Below are positions 23,596 through 36,155 of a stretch of DNA of 64,000 nt, in pieces. The number at the start of each line of letters is the position of its first letter. Positions within the stretch are counted from its first letter, which is position 1. Position numbers and translations under genes: made by a program. The notes beneath the pieces are model-generated. The model was given only the letters and a program-made list of their open reading frames with translations. It was not told where the DNA came from and made no database searches. Source of the stretch: Euonymus europaeus (taxonomy: Eukaryota; Streptophyta; Magnoliopsida; Celastrales; Celastraceae); NCBI GenBank assembly GCA_963580455.1, contig OY756964.1, forward strand, positions 26,448,001-26,512,000, given 5' to 3'.

Positions 23596-26500
23596 AAATA
23601 CATCAGATATCTTCAAATGACTGGGTAGATTTAATTGATAGGCATTGGGGTTAATCTAGGCCACAATTTCCATTGGACCAATGGTCTTCGCCTTCAACTT
23701 ATTATACTCACCCGCATGAATATGATCTTTTGTCAAGACAGCCCACACATAATCTCCCACCTGAAATTGGATAGCCCTCCTACGCCTATCAGCACAAGTT
23801 TTATACTGAGCATTAGAAGTTTCAAGCTATTGCTGCGTGCGACCTTGAAGCTACTTCAACTCCTCCATCAAAGAAATATCATCTCTACTTGGACGGGCCA
23901 ACTCTGGGACAGGATTTAGATCCAACACAGATCGAGGGTTGCTACCAAAAATAATCTGAAATGGGCTAAAACCAATACTTCTATTAACACACCGGTTATA
24001 GGCAAATTCTGCTCTTGGCAACTGAGAATCCCATGATTACAAGTCATTTTCCATAACACTTTTCCAAATGTTTCCCAATGACCTATTAACAACCTCCGTT
24101 TGGCCATCCGACTGGGGATGATAAGCACTACTAAATTAAGTCGAGCCCCTACAAGCCGCCACAAGCACTTCTAGAAGTGACTTAAAACCCAATTATCATG
24201 GTCAGATGTAATGAAACAGGGTAGCCTATGCAATTTATAAACCTCTTGAAAGAAAATTTTGGCAACCCTCCAAGCATCAACAATTTTTTTGGTGAGGGAT
24301 AAATCAAGCCATCTTCGAAAACCGATCAACCATAACATAGATGGAATTAGCCCCTCGGGCAGTGCAAGTGAGGCCTAACACAAAGTCCACACTTATATCT
24401 GTCCATGGATTTTTGGGCACCAAAAGGGGAGAATAGAGACTAGCATTGGAGGCTTTCCCTTTGGCTAAATAACACACTCGGCAATGCTCCAAAAAGTGGC
24501 CAATTTCTTTTCGCATGAAGGGCCACTAAAATGAGCCAGCTGCTAACATCAAGGTTTTATCTCTACCAACATGACCTTCTTCATGCAGGTCTTTAATAAT
24601 TTTTAGCTGAAGACTACTTTCAGGAATACATAATTTAGTCCCTTTAAAGAGGAAACCCTCAACCACAGAAAATTCATGCATCTCATTGGCTTTCACTTTA
24701 TCCATCACCATACTAAAATAACGATCAGAAGAGCAAATCTAAGTAAGAGATTCAAAGCCCACTACCTTGTTTTGCATGTGCTTGATTACAAAATTAATTT
24801 TTTTAATATAAGACACCGACTAAGCATGTCGAAATGAGAGCTTACTTTGATTGCTCAAAATTTTCAAAGCAATGTCAATAGACCATAATACAAACTCGTT
24901 GTGAAGTAGGTAGTGGCGCTAATGTCTAAGGGCTTGAATGACAACATATTGTTCCACATCGTAAGTGTTGTGCCGCCCCTTAGCTCTAGTCAATTTCTCA
25001 CTATAATAAGCTATTGGCCTTCTCGCTTGGCTCGAAACAGCTCTGATTCCACCTTTGGAAGCATCTAAATGAAGTTTATATGGACAAGTAAAATCAGGAA
25101 GAGCCAAAAATATGTCTCCGCTTCATCAGTCCAAAACAAGGTAGAACCTCTCATACAATCAATTAAAGAAGAAGATAGACTACTAAAATGAGGAATAAAC
25201 CTCCGATAAAATGTGGCAAGATCATGAAAACTACGCACCTCAGTTATAGAATAAGATCGTGGCCAAATGCGTATAGCTTTAACCTTCTTTTCATCCACCC
25301 GGATACCATCTTTACTCACATTGTACCCCAATAAGAGGACTGAATCAGTAGCAAATTTGCATTTATGCACTGTCAAATAAAAGCATTCATGGGACAAGAC
25401 TTGAAAAACTGTAGTCAAATTCTGAAGGTGTTCGTCATAGCTCTTACTATACACAAGAATGTCGTCAAAATACACCACACTATGACCAATGAAAGGCCGA
25501 AGTATTTGGTTCATCACATGTACAAAAGTGCTAGGAGTATTGGAAAGACCAAACATGAGCACCATCCATTCAAACAGCCCCTCTCGTGTCTTGAATGAAG
25601 TTTTCCATTCATTTTCGAGTTTAATTCGGATTTGATGATATCCACTCTTCAAATCCGTTATTCTAAAGACTTGGGACCCATGTACTTGATCTAACAAATC
25701 ATCAAGGTGCGGAATCGAAAAGCAATATTTAACCAAAATCTTGTTGATAGCACGGCTATCTATGCATATCCACCATATGCCATTCTTCTTTTGAGTTAAT
25801 AAAGGTGGGACAACACAAAGGCTAAGGCTAGGCCTGATCAGCCCCTTTGCTAATAAATCTTCCACTTGATATCTAAGTTCCTTATGCTTTTTAGGGCTCA
25901 TTCTATAATGTGGCCAGTTGGGAGGGTGGCCCCGGGTACAAGGTCAATCTGATGTTAAACATCTCGAAGTAACATCTCGAAGTGGAGGCAAGCCCATTGG
26001 AATATTCGCAGGACAAATTTGAGGAAAATCTTGCAACAAACGTTGCACTGATTGTGGTATACCAGTCACTCCAGCTTTACATTTTTTCACATATAACTTG
26101 TAAATGCATTGAGACTCAACAGTTTCACGTAAAAAGTTGTTTCGTTTTACAATAAGGTTGTGACCAGTCACCTCATTTGGAGCATCAATACATTGAGGCA
26201 TAAGAGTGATTCAAACACTTCTCCATAGGAAATTTTGAGTATTCTGCCTACCCCTATGAACTACATCTCTGTGGAACTGCCACGAATGTCCCAAAAGTAA
26301 GGAGCTGCATCCATATTGACCACATCACAAAATATTTTATCTGAATACTTATTGTCAATAGAAAATGGAACCCAACACTATTTTGAAACTTTGACATCAA
26401 ATCCTTCCTTGAACCATGTTAAGCAATATGGATGGGGATGCAAAAGAGTTTCTAGACCCAATTTATCAATCACTTATGTAGAAATAAAAATTTCACATCT

Positions 26501-27480
26501 CCTTGAGTCTACTATCAACCAATAAAATTTTCCCACAATAGTATAGGTTGTTTGGAAGAGGCTTTGTCGTAACCATTCTTTATCAGCATCTTATCGAGGT
26601 GTCAAGAACAAACGTCTCGAAACCAAAGTTGAGCCAACATCTCGCTTAACACACTCTTATGGAATGACTTCTTCATCAAAGTTGGAGTTCCTCTCCATTT
26701 ATGCATAGACTTCTAGATTTTGTTCAAACTCCATAAATAATCCCTTTGTTTTGCTGGTCATCTTCTTACATAGTGGACCGATAACCCATCTCACCATAAC
26801 GATAACATATAATTTGGGAACAAGTAAGAGGAACATGTTTGCTGGATTGGTTGTCCACTCGCGGTGGAATAGGTGGTGGCAGCTTGGTAAAGGCAGTTGT
26901 CGATTTGCTAATAGAAACATCCTCTATTTTCTTTCCTCTGTGCTCTATGGAATTGGTAAAAATCATTTGTATAATATTTAATAGTTTGACCATTCTACTG
27001 CAATGATTGAATCCTTTGATAGAGCACTCGTGAATAATTATAAGGTAAAAAGAAATCCCTCAAATGCTTCTCCAAGGACTTCAACTTTCTCTTCATCTGC
27101 CTTGCCCGACTAGACTTCTTCTGCTGCTATGAATCTGAAGCTCTGACTTTGAATCGGGTCGCCACAAGTTGAACCCTCATATCCTCTGGAACTTCTTGAA
27201 AGTCAAGAATTTCATCAACCTGATCTATCCATCATCCGGTTGAAAAGTGCCATGAAATTCTAGGGTGTCTACGCGGAGACCTACGTCCTATCGCCCACGA
27301 GTGTCCCGCTCACGGAGCACATCCATGCCAAATGGGTTCACATCCCCGAAACTAGCTTCACGCCAGCGTTGACCACCCGCCATCTCATTCATCTATTGTC
27401 AAAGAATCTTTATCTATTGTTGCAACCTGGTGTTCTCCTCTTTCAGACTTGGCTCTTCCATAGAGATGATTCTTTGAGGG
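23596..27480 (-). pseudogene. Gypsy gag-pol, broken
   Basis: Reading the minus strand from 27480 downward: a gag stretch (EKHLRDFFLPYNYS near 27070, YYTNDFYQFHRAQR near 26960), a decayed zinc knuckle (CYRYGEMGYRSTM near 26780), the linker before RT (LLQDFPQICPANIPMGLPPL near 26010), RT (25901-25150) with FRITDLKSGYHQIRI and the YFDDILVYS active site near 25470, RNase H (about 25100-24919) with LHLDASKGGI, and integrase (24711-23600) with a His-Cys region (HVGRDKTL, then HCRVCYLAKGKA) and WTDISVDFVLGL. The last part (NVKHLLPYHK to PRGENDAP) lies at 22083-21987 beyond the solo LTR. Frames carry stops and shifts. I see no chromodomain. Confidence 0.88.
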
Positions 27481-27506
27481 AGGCATAACCTGTATAGGCC
27501 ACCAAA

Positions 27507-27908
27507 TGATGTCGCCCCAAAGAAGAAAGCACACCACAAAAGAAGAACTGATAGGGATTCGATCAACTAGCAGCCAATAATAGTAGAATGCTAGGGTTTA
27601 AATGTTCATCACTAGAGCAACAAAATATAGTTCTTTTCAATTTTAATCCTTTCTTTTTCTTCCAACAAAAGCTATAGACCCATACTTAAATTAACCAGCA
27701 AAAGGGGGTTTGCACCTAGGACACAAAGAAAAAGAAACAAAAGAACAAACACATAAAAACCCAGGCCCAAAACAACATACTAAGCCCAACCCACATCAAG
27801 CATCTTCTTCAACCAGCCTTATAGGTTTCTTGCATAAACGGGAACTCTTCATCTGGCGACTCTCCTGTTGTTCTTTATACTCCACTACATGTTTTTTGGG
27901 TTGCATCA
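27507..27908 (-). repeat. 5' LTR of the gypsy element
   Basis: A 402-bp LTR, TG...CA on the plus strand, matching the split left LTR. On the minus strand it is followed by TTTGGTGGCCTATACAGG, where a primer binding site would be. This is not an obvious initiator-Met tRNA complement. Confidence 0.88.
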
Positions 27909-28150
27909 TAAATTAATCACACTGCAGGCAAATATATAGATAAATAAACTTCTGCACTGCTTCTTTCTTTTTCTGTGATTTCCACAAAAACCCCGCTTCA
28001 TCTATCCTCAGGTTCTATTTTTTCATATTAGAAATAGTGAGAATTGTTGGAGTATGATTTAGAGTGATTGGAGACTTGGCTTAAGTCGTAGGAGGCTCTA
28101 GATCAACCTCACCTTGCCCTAATCAAAATTCCGCTTTAAAGCCACCAAAT

Positions 28151-28331
28151 GCACCTCCAATTGATGACTTGATGCTCTGAGCACTCATCACAGTGTTTGG
28201 TATTCAAGAGAATGGCAAAATAAAGAAGGAGAAAGATCGTGAAGTAGTTGGGTTTTGTGTACAACAGGGAAGACAAGTCTGTTTGTGTGAATGCAGACGA
28301 TGAACAACTACAGGTGAAGAAGAAAATTTGG
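28151..28331 (+). pseudogene. Calmodulin-like (CML) pseudogene, 5' part
   Basis: The plus frames read PPIDDLML, stop, ALITVFGIQENGKIKKEK, then after a frameshift GFVYNREDKSVCVNADDEQL. Together with the two EF-hands at 35904-36155 this looks like the linker part of a CML45/46/47-type calcium sensor. The match is by overall pattern, so this half is less certain than the EF-hand half. The first exon and start codon are not identified. The gene is split by the LINE that follows. Confidence 0.45.
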
Positions 28332-28886
28332 TACTATTACAATACATTTATTTCCCCGTCTTCTACTTTCTCTGAAAAAAGAAGACTTCTAGCCATTGCC
28401 TTTGTCAAAACTCTTGATGGCTACGCCAGTCTCTGGTCGACTACAACTGCTTAAGTGAAAATTGTCGGACCACCCCCACCCCGACTTTCACAGATCTGGT
28501 CAAATCCCCTTCTCATTCCCTCCATTCTGTCTTTTTTCTCGAAACCTATTTCAAAATATTTGGTCGAACCTGCGATAGATTTTTCAGAGGAAGAAATGAA
28601 TCTCTTTCTTTACCATTCAAGAGAGCCCTTATTGGAAAATTTTCCACACAAAGGCTTGCAATTGATTGACTAAAGAAGCAATTCCTCGGTCTCAATTTAA
28701 AGGCTAATTGCAAATTAGGTATTCTTCAGAAGAAACACATCCTTATCCAACTAAACTCTAATGAAGATTTTCATCTCTTATGGGCAAAGAATAGCTGGTA
28801 CATTGGGAGACACTTGATGAAGACTATCAAATGGACTCACAATTTTACGATCGAACAAGAAATCATAAGTTGTGTCTATTTGGGTG

Positions 28887-29645
28887 GGGCTATCTGCACC
28901 CCAAAAATTATTGGTCCCATCCCAAAAAAAACCTAAAAAAATCACTATCTTATAACACCCCATCTGGTCTAACCCTAAGCACCAAATCAACTCTCTTCAT
29001 CTTTCTATTTTTCCCTCCCTTTATCTACTTTGCTTGGTCGAGCTTCTTTCAAAACCTCTAATTCCCTTCGGGTTATTTCCAGACATCTCGTCTCATTTGA
29101 TTTCAATCTATACATTTCCAATCTCTCTCTTTCAATCATTCTTTATTGGATTTTCTTGTGCAATTCCATCAATGGTTACTCAAGGTCAGGTCGGTGCAAA
29201 GGTGCAACTCTCCTTTGTCTCATGCTATCCCTTTCTCCCTTTTGTGATCCATCCTCTCCTTGTCCTCGATGATTCATCCTCTCGCTCAGCTCTGTATCAC
29301 TTTCATTCACCAGAGACCATTAAAGAAAAAGGTACTCCAATTTTTTAGTTGAGTTTTCGTCCTTAGGATCTTATTCAAAATAATGAACAAGTACTGATTA
29401 GTGGGATACCTTGAAAATTTCCAAGCCTACATTATTCGTCTTGATAACAAACCTTTGTTTCCTCTTTATAACTTTCCTGGATCTAGATCTGCAGTTAGGG
29501 TTTGTGATGGTGCCAATGGGGTGCCATTGGCTTTACTTAGAAAAATTCAAAAATGGGTTGTATTCATATTCTGACTGTTTTTAATTGAGATTTTACTAGT
29601 AATGAGTTGAGACCAGTACTTATTGGGGTGCAGATAGCCTTACCC
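28887..29645. mobile_element. MULE-type MITE, 759 bp, with 9-bp duplication ATTTGGGTG
   Basis: The inverted ends GGCTATCTGCACCCCAA (28888 onward) and TTGGGGTGCAGATAGCC (ending about 29639) flank the element. ATTTGGGTG is repeated at 28878-28886 and 29646-29654. Removing it joins ISCVYLG to DLALFFNKSP in the LINE ORF1 frame. A 9-bp duplication points to Mutator-like elements. No transposase is present. Confidence 0.7.
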
Positions 29646-29741
29646 ATTTGGGTGACCTTGCTCTATTCTTTAATAAATCTCCAATGTTTTATATTTTGAA
29701 AGGGATAGTGGAACCTCTCAAGATTGATGCTACTACAGAAT

Positions 29742-30041
29742 CCTTAACCCAACCTAGCATGGCAAACAATTTTGTTGTTATGGATTTATTAGGAAAATTC
29801 CCTGATGGATTCGTATTAGGTTAGGCAATAAAGATGGAGATTTTTGGCAACCTATATATTTATGAACACATACCGCATTATTACCAAAAATGTTTAACCC
29901 GACCTAGCATGACAAAAATTTGTGTTGTTATGGATTTATTAGGAAAATTCCCTAATAGGATTCGAATTAGGTTAGGTAGTAAAGATGTAGATTTTTGGCA
30001 ACCTCAGTATTATCAACACATACTGCATTATTGCCAAAAAT
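29742..30041 (+). repeat. 150-bp tandem duplication inside LINE ORF1
   Basis: Two adjacent 150-bp units (about 29742-29891 and 29892-30041) repeat the VVMDLLGKFP ... WQPxY ... YCQKC region. The period is exactly 50 codons, so the duplication is in frame. Confidence 0.8.
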
Positions 30042-31314
30042 GTTTCTCTGCTGGGCACTCAGAATCTGACTTTGGGCCTAGGAATAAATCTCATATACTT
30101 CCTTCAAAAAAGGTTGATGAAATTGTTACCACAAAACTTAGAAGTAAACAACCTTCCAAGATTTGGAATGTTGTAACAGATAAAAGATTAGCCCCTAATT
30201 TGTAGCCCACAATCGAAACTACAAATATTCCTTTAGAACGAGCATTTCAGAGAATTAAAGGAAAACTAGATAACGCAAAAAGCTCTAATTTAAATGGCAT
30301 AGATGCAGACATTGTGAGTGACAGTGAACCAGAGAGCCCCACTTACACAAGGAATAGATTCACCATTCTAAATGACTTAGACCATGTTACTAGAGATGTC
30401 TCGGTGTATGATCTTAAGCCTCATAAGGCCGAAGCTATTGTTTAGGTTGTCTCAGATCTAGTTTCTTCTGAACATCCTCAAATTGATCCCAATAAGTACT
30501 CTATTTTTACTCAAAGTAACCCTCAAGCTATTAGTCCCATCAATGAAACTACTGATGATAATCTAGCCATTGATCCTACCTATGTGATTAGCAGTGATAC
30601 ATTGATTTTGATTTTGGCCCTCAATAGGGAGCCCCATAGTAAAATAAAACTCTAGTGGTAATTTGGCTTGCAATAACAGTCAAGTTGACCTCAATTGTCT
30701 TGTTCCTCTAATCATTTGTTATGACTCCACCTGAAAACCCCATAGGACTACTGAAATTAGTGAAAACTAGGCAAAGCCAAGGATTTTATGAATCTGCCTC
30801 AATATATATTCAAGCATTATAGTATGTTAGACTCCAAGAGAAACCTTGATATCGGTATTGAACTTGTTGTGGTTCTTTTAGAAGATCCTAAAGTCAATGG
30901 AAACTCCCATAAGTCTTCGAAGAAAAAGAAAAAATCCTCTAAATAGAGAACATAAAAGACTCTCTTCACAAGAATTCTCCTAATAGGGTGCTAATGTTAG
31001 CACAAAAAAGTACTATCAAAGAACATGAAGTTTAACTATCTAATTTGGAACTTAAGAGTTGGAAACTCCCCTACAGTCAGAACACTCAAATCCTTGTGCT
31101 CTATTAACAACATTCAAATCATAGCCATTCTTGAGCGTATCATCTCCTCATATCAAATTAAAAATATTGCAAGGAAAGTCAAACTAAATCAATTTGCCTT
31201 CAATACAAATGGGAAAATTTGGATGCTCTGGAAAGACGGCCTCCCTTAAAAAGTCTTCGCTATTCTTGACCAAATTTTGACTCTAGAAGCAACATTTCGC
31301 AATGTTTCTTGCCT

Positions 31315-32540
31315 TGTAATAACCCGAGTCTTAAAATTGCTCTAGATAAGTTTAGTAAATAAGCAGTTTTATTTTTACAATTTCTTAATTTTTTGAATAA
31401 ACAAAAGTGAATTATGTGATAATTAGAAGCTAACCAAGAAATGGCGGAATTATAAATTAGAAGGGGATTTCATGTAGATAAATGAGAAGTACAGGGGTAA
31501 AATGGTAAAAATGAAGTATTGATTGATTAGGAATAAAAATTAATACAAAAACAAAGTGCGAGAATCGAGAGAGGGAAGAACCCTAAACCTAGAAGCAAAC
31601 CGACTACCCCATGCGGCAACGTAAGTGAAGTTTCTGGGATGGCTACGAAAGGCGGAGCTCTTGGCATGGGAAGGACGATCGAAGTGCGAGAAACTTAACA
31701 GTGCCACTTTTGTATCCAACGAAGCAGTGTAGTGCTATCAACGGAGGAAAGAGGGAAGACTCTGTCGCGCCTGATTACATGATTTTTGGTCAGCAATTAG
31801 GTACAGGGATTCCAAAAAAGCCTTACCGTACACTTATCGATCCATCTCTAGCCGTCGTGTGGCATCTAAGCAGACCCAATTAGACCTGGGAGTACCATGT
31901 TTAACCAAACAAATTAAGGTTTATTTTTATAATTATTTACTAGGGTTTGGTATATTATTTTACGTTTTAGTAACAAATTTATCTAGCTGAAATTATCGGG
32001 ATTTAGGAAAATATACTAAAATAAGTAATACTTTTATTTGTGTCACGGATAACGGTGTTTAATGGTCATGTATGCAATTAAATGTTAAGTGAACTATTGC
32101 GATGATATGTTATGTTGTGATGTGGCATTGGTAGAAATAATTGTTATTGTTATGACACGTTTATGTACTATCTATTAAATACCGGCATGATGCATTGTGA
32201 TTTATGTGATTATGACATGTTTAATGGAAAAGTCAAATTTACAAACCTGATACATTTGCTAAGAGGGGTTATACTGGAAAAATGGATTGTGAGGTTATTG
32301 ACAAAAAAATGTTCTCAGAGAGAATGATTTAAGGAAAATCTCGATCAGTTGCTCTGTAGTAGTGTATTATGGTCAAGGGCCTTAATACTGGAAAAATGTT
32401 TTAACTGGAGAACGTTCATACTTCATGGAGAGTATTTAAATTTTCATTTATCGTGATGTGTTTGCATAAGTATTGTTTGTTGGGTGTAGCTCATTGTGTT
32501 CCGTGATGCATGTAACGAATGTTATGAGGACCTGCAACAT
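31315..32540. mobile_element. Possible LTR-like segment replacing part of LINE ORF2
   Basis: Between the endonuclease start and the pre-RT block, the LINE-like coding sequence is replaced by 1.2 kb that begins TGTAATAACCCGAG and ends near CCTGCAACA. It has a leader-like region at 31555-31600 (GAGAGAGGGAAGAACCCTAA). TG...CA ends suggest a solo LTR, but I find no target duplication, so a deletion or rearrangement must also have happened. Confidence 0.3.
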
Positions 32541-33180
32541 TAGAATAAAAACTCATTTGGTAATATATTTCAAAGATTAATTGATGCTAAAAAGAACTTG
32601 AGCAGTTCCAAAATATTTATGATGTCGATCCTTCCCCTTCTAATCAAGGCCTATTGAACCAAAAATCTTTTTTACTTGCCTCTATTTTGAAGCAAGAGGA
32701 AAAATTTTGGCAACAAAAATCTAGAATAAAAGAAAATGGTGCAAGAATGGTGATGCGAATATTAAATTTTTGCATGCCTCTATCGAGGCTCAGAGACATA
32801 GACTCTTACTAGAAAAACTTAGAGATGACAATGGCCAGTGGCATCATGGTAGTGACTTGGGTAATGAAATTAGTTCTTTCTTTCAATCTCTTCTTAACAG
32901 GCCATCATCTCTTCTTGATAGTTGCCATCTGGGAAAAAAATTATCTCACCTTCCTTGAATTATAGATACTGCTAATAATGAGTTTCTTGATGCCCTCTCT
33001 ACCTCGATTGAAATAAAGCATGTTGTTTTCTTTATAAGTTTCAGCAGTTGTTTTTGTCCTGATAGTTTCAATGGGGTGTTCTTCCATCATTGTTGGGATA
33101 TTGTGGAACATGATATTGTTTCTGTCTGTCAACACTTTTGGTCTTTTCATTCTCTACCTAAATCTTGCAACAGTACTCTC

Positions 33181-33715
33181 ATTACCTTATGACTTAAGAC
33201 CAATTAGTCTATGTAGTTTTATATATAAAATCTTCTCTAAAACCGTGGCTATAAGGTTGGGAAAGTTAATCCCAAAAGTTATTTCTTCCAATCAAAGTGC
33301 CTTTGGCCGTGGCAGAGATATTTCTGACAATATTCTCTTTGCTCAAGAGCTCACCAATCAACTCAACAAAAAGGCCAGGGGTAGCAATATCATGATAAAA
33401 TTGGATATGGCAAAGGCTTTTGACAAAGTCTTTTGGCTCTACCTTCTTCAAACCCTTAGGAAATTTGGCTTTAGTAAAGATTTTATTGATTTAGTTTGGA
33501 ATTCTATTTCCAACAATTGGTTCTCTATTCTCTTTAATGGAAAAGCACGTGGTTTTTTCAAATCATCAAGAGGCTTTAGACAACGAGACCCCCTATCCCT
33601 GACCCTCTTCATTATCATGGAAGATTCCTTATCTCGGGCAATCAGTCATTTACATGATTCAAATTCTTGCTTCACTTATAACAGATGTCTCCCATCTCTC
33701 ATATGTTGATGACAT
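33181..33715 (+). pseudogene. LINE reverse transcriptase domain, broken
   Basis: It contains LRPISLCSFIYKIFSKTVA, the NQSAFGRGRDISDNI block, MIKLDMAKAFDKVFW (first catalytic Asp), and after a frameshift YVDDILIF at about 33702-33725 in place of the usual FADD. It also shows SRGFRQRDPLS, where the family has RGLRQGDPLS. Confidence 0.85.
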
Positions 33716-35903
33716 TCTGATATTTTCTAATGGCTCCTCAAGAGTTGTAAGCTCTTCTCAAGGTAATTTTCCAATATGAAAAATGTTTTGGTCAGCAGGT
33801 TAGCAAGGACAAAAGTTGTTTGTTAGTCCCTAAAAACATTATCACTTCTAGAGCCAACTCTTTATCTGCTTTGTCTGGCTTCAAGATCAAGTGTCTTCCT
33901 ATCACTTATTTGGGATGCCCACTCTCTAGCAATAGATCTAGAATCCTTCTCTATGAAAATCTCATCGGAAAATTCAAAAGTCAAATTTGTAATTGGAGCT
34001 CAACTCTTCTTTCTTTTGGAGGCAAACTAATCCTCATTAAACATGTGCTATCCTATTTCTCTACCTTTTTATTTATTGTTCTCGATCCTCCTAAGAAAGT
34101 GATCCAACAATTAAACTCAATATGCTATAATGGGGCAATTCTGAATTTGGTAAGAGACATCATTGGGTCGCTTGGAAAAATATTACAAGACCATATGACA
34201 AAGGGGGATTAGGGATCATAAATTTTTCTGATAGTGTGCAGGCTTTGGACTGTAAGCTTTGGTGGAAGTTCAGGAAACTAAAATCTGTTTGGGTTGTTTT
34301 CATGAAACAAAAATATTGTAGGAACTCTCACCCTTTGACCGCCTTTGACATTGGCTCAAGAATTTAGAAAAGGCTTTGTAGGATTAGAATTTTAATGGAA
34401 AATAATATAAAATTTATTATTGGGAAAAGGCATATAAACATCTAGTGGGATTCTAGGTTAAATGAGGGTCCTATTGCCAATCCCATTAATATTGATCCTA
34501 TCTGGCCTGTTAACTTGGATTCCTTTGTTCACAATAAAAATTGGGATGTTGAAAAACTCAAATCTATTTTGCCTGATTTTATTGTTCAAAAAATCTATTT
34601 TGCCTGATTTTATTGTTCAAAAAATTCTAAGTGAAAATATATGCTTTTCTGAGACAAATGACCTGATGATCTGGAAGCCTAAACCTAGTGGTAATTTTCT
34701 GTTAAATTCGCTTTGGCAGTTACTAGAAATAGCCACCCCAATTGGCATTTTTTTTTCGTTTTATTTGGCATGAGATGATTCCTCTTAAAATTTCTATTTT
34801 TATGTGGAAAGCTTTAAAAAAAACTTCCTATTGATGACAACTTAAGAAATACAAGTATCTCTTTAGTTTCCAAATGTCATTGCTATCAGGATTATCCTCA
34901 AAATGAATCAACTCATCATTTATTGGTTGAAGGTTCTCTTGTTGTTCACGTTTGGACTTGTTTCTGCAGAATTTTTGGCTTGACTTTCAGGCACAATCCT
35001 CTCCATTTAGTATCAGTTGATTGGCGGAGACTTAAAAGTTCCAATTTTGTACTTGGTTCTTTAACTTGTTTGATTCCTGCTTGTATTTCTTAGTTTCTTT
35101 AGCAATCCAGAAACAATGTCAGGTATGATAATCAGGTATGCTCAAGAAACATAATCATTAATAATGTCATCATCCTTGTTTCCCTAATCTTTCAAAGTTC
35201 TACTAAGATTTACAAGCATCCGTTGCATGATTCTTTCATAAGTGATATTTTTAAGGTTCCCACTCCTTTTGCTCCTAGAGGTAAGTCTATTATTTTGTAT
35301 TGGAGTCCCCCTTCCTATGCTATCAAGGTTAATTGCGATGACAGTGTTTTGGACAATTTAGGCCAGACTGGAGGTAGTAGGATCATTAGAGACTCTAGAG
35401 GTGTTTTTTTAACTAGCTTCTCTAATTTCTATGGCATTAACACTATATCTTGGGCAAAAATGAATGTTATTCTAAATGGCATAACTATGGCCATCTCTAT
35501 GGGCTACAATCAAATTTTTCTAGAATCTCACTTTTTGATTGTTAAATTGTTCTAGTTGTCCTTGGAGTCTTCTTTATCTTAAAAGAAAAATCGAGAATTG
35601 CTGCCTCAATATTAACATAAATTTCAAGCATATCTTTAGAGAAGTTAATTGTAGAGTTGACTTGCTGACTACTCAAACCTTCCAAAGCAATTTGTTTGTC
35701 TCTTATTACTAGTTCTCTGACCTTCCTGCTAAAGCAAAGGATATCCTTCGAATGAACTATATAGGTATCCCTTATCCTTGTTGGATGAAATCCTTTTTTT
35801 ATGGATTAAGCCAATTGCTCCCATTGTGAGCCTGCGGAGAAGGGTTGTTTTTCTCCCCTCATAAAATAAAATCTCCCCATTTTATTTTATGAAAAAAAAA
35901 AAA

Positions 35904-36155
35904 CTGGCGGAGGAGGTTATCATTGGTCTGCGAGAACAATCAGAACGCCGCCACGAACTGCTAAGGGAAGCTTTCAAGATTTTTGACGAAGATGGCGATG
36001 GGTTCATAGAAGCAGTAGAGCTAAAGAGGGTGTTGGAGTGCTTGGGATTGGATAAGGGATGGGATTTGGGTTAGCTTGAGAAGATGTTGGAAGCTGTGGA
36101 TCTTAACCTTGATGGCCAGGTTGATTTCAATGAGTTTGAATTGAAGATGGGATAG
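35904..36155 (+). pseudogene. Calmodulin-like (CML) pseudogene, 3' part with two EF-hands
   Basis: The frame reads EEVIIGLREQSERRHELLRE, then an EF-hand loop DEDGDGFIEAVE and a second loop DLNLDGQVDFNE, ending FELKMG at TAG 36153-36155. Both 12-residue loops keep the calcium-ligand pattern. An in-frame TAG at 36072-36074 (after GWDLG) breaks the chain between the hands. It begins directly after the LINE poly(A) tail, so this is the downstream half of the split gene. A plus-strand transcript could only use it as a remnant. Confidence 0.75.

Larger units (their letters stand above)
18601..27908 (-). mobile_element. Ty3/gypsy retrotransposon with both LTRs, 5-bp TSD TAAAT, and two nested insertions
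   Basis: The right LTR (27507-27908) and the split left LTR (18601-21986) both start TGATGTCGCCCC and end GCATCA on the plus strand. TAAAT flanks the whole element at 18596-18600 and 27909-27913. On the minus strand the polypurine tract GGGGAGAA lies directly before the 3' LTR (21987-21994). Gag, RT, RNase H and integrase are readable in Ty3/gypsy order but broken. Without its insertions (18734-21720 plus duplication, and 22084-23595 plus duplication) the element is about 4.8 kb. Confidence 0.92.
28332..35903 (+). mobile_element. Long L1-like LINE, decayed, with poly(A) tail
   Basis: It runs in the plus direction and ends in an A run at 35892-35903, preceded by TTTTATTTTATG. ORF1 remnants (about 28455-30960) include a DUF4283-like part and a zinc-knuckle region (YCQKCFSAGHSESDFG near 30035, with the last Cys lost). 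ORF2 remnants begin with an endonuclease start (31031, LIWNLRVGNSPTVRTLKSL), then a pre-RT block (32700-32830), RT (33180-33715) and a terminal RNase H-like part (35290-35555). The left limit rests on a loose match between 28313-28331 and 35906-35926, which could be a degraded target duplication inside the CML gene. A 31-bp tandem duplication at 34561-34622 shifts the frame. Confidence 0.8.

Noticed and set aside
34561..34622. 31-bp perfect tandem duplication as a functional repeat
   Set aside because: It lies in a dead LINE ORF2 and shifts its frame; most simply local slippage.
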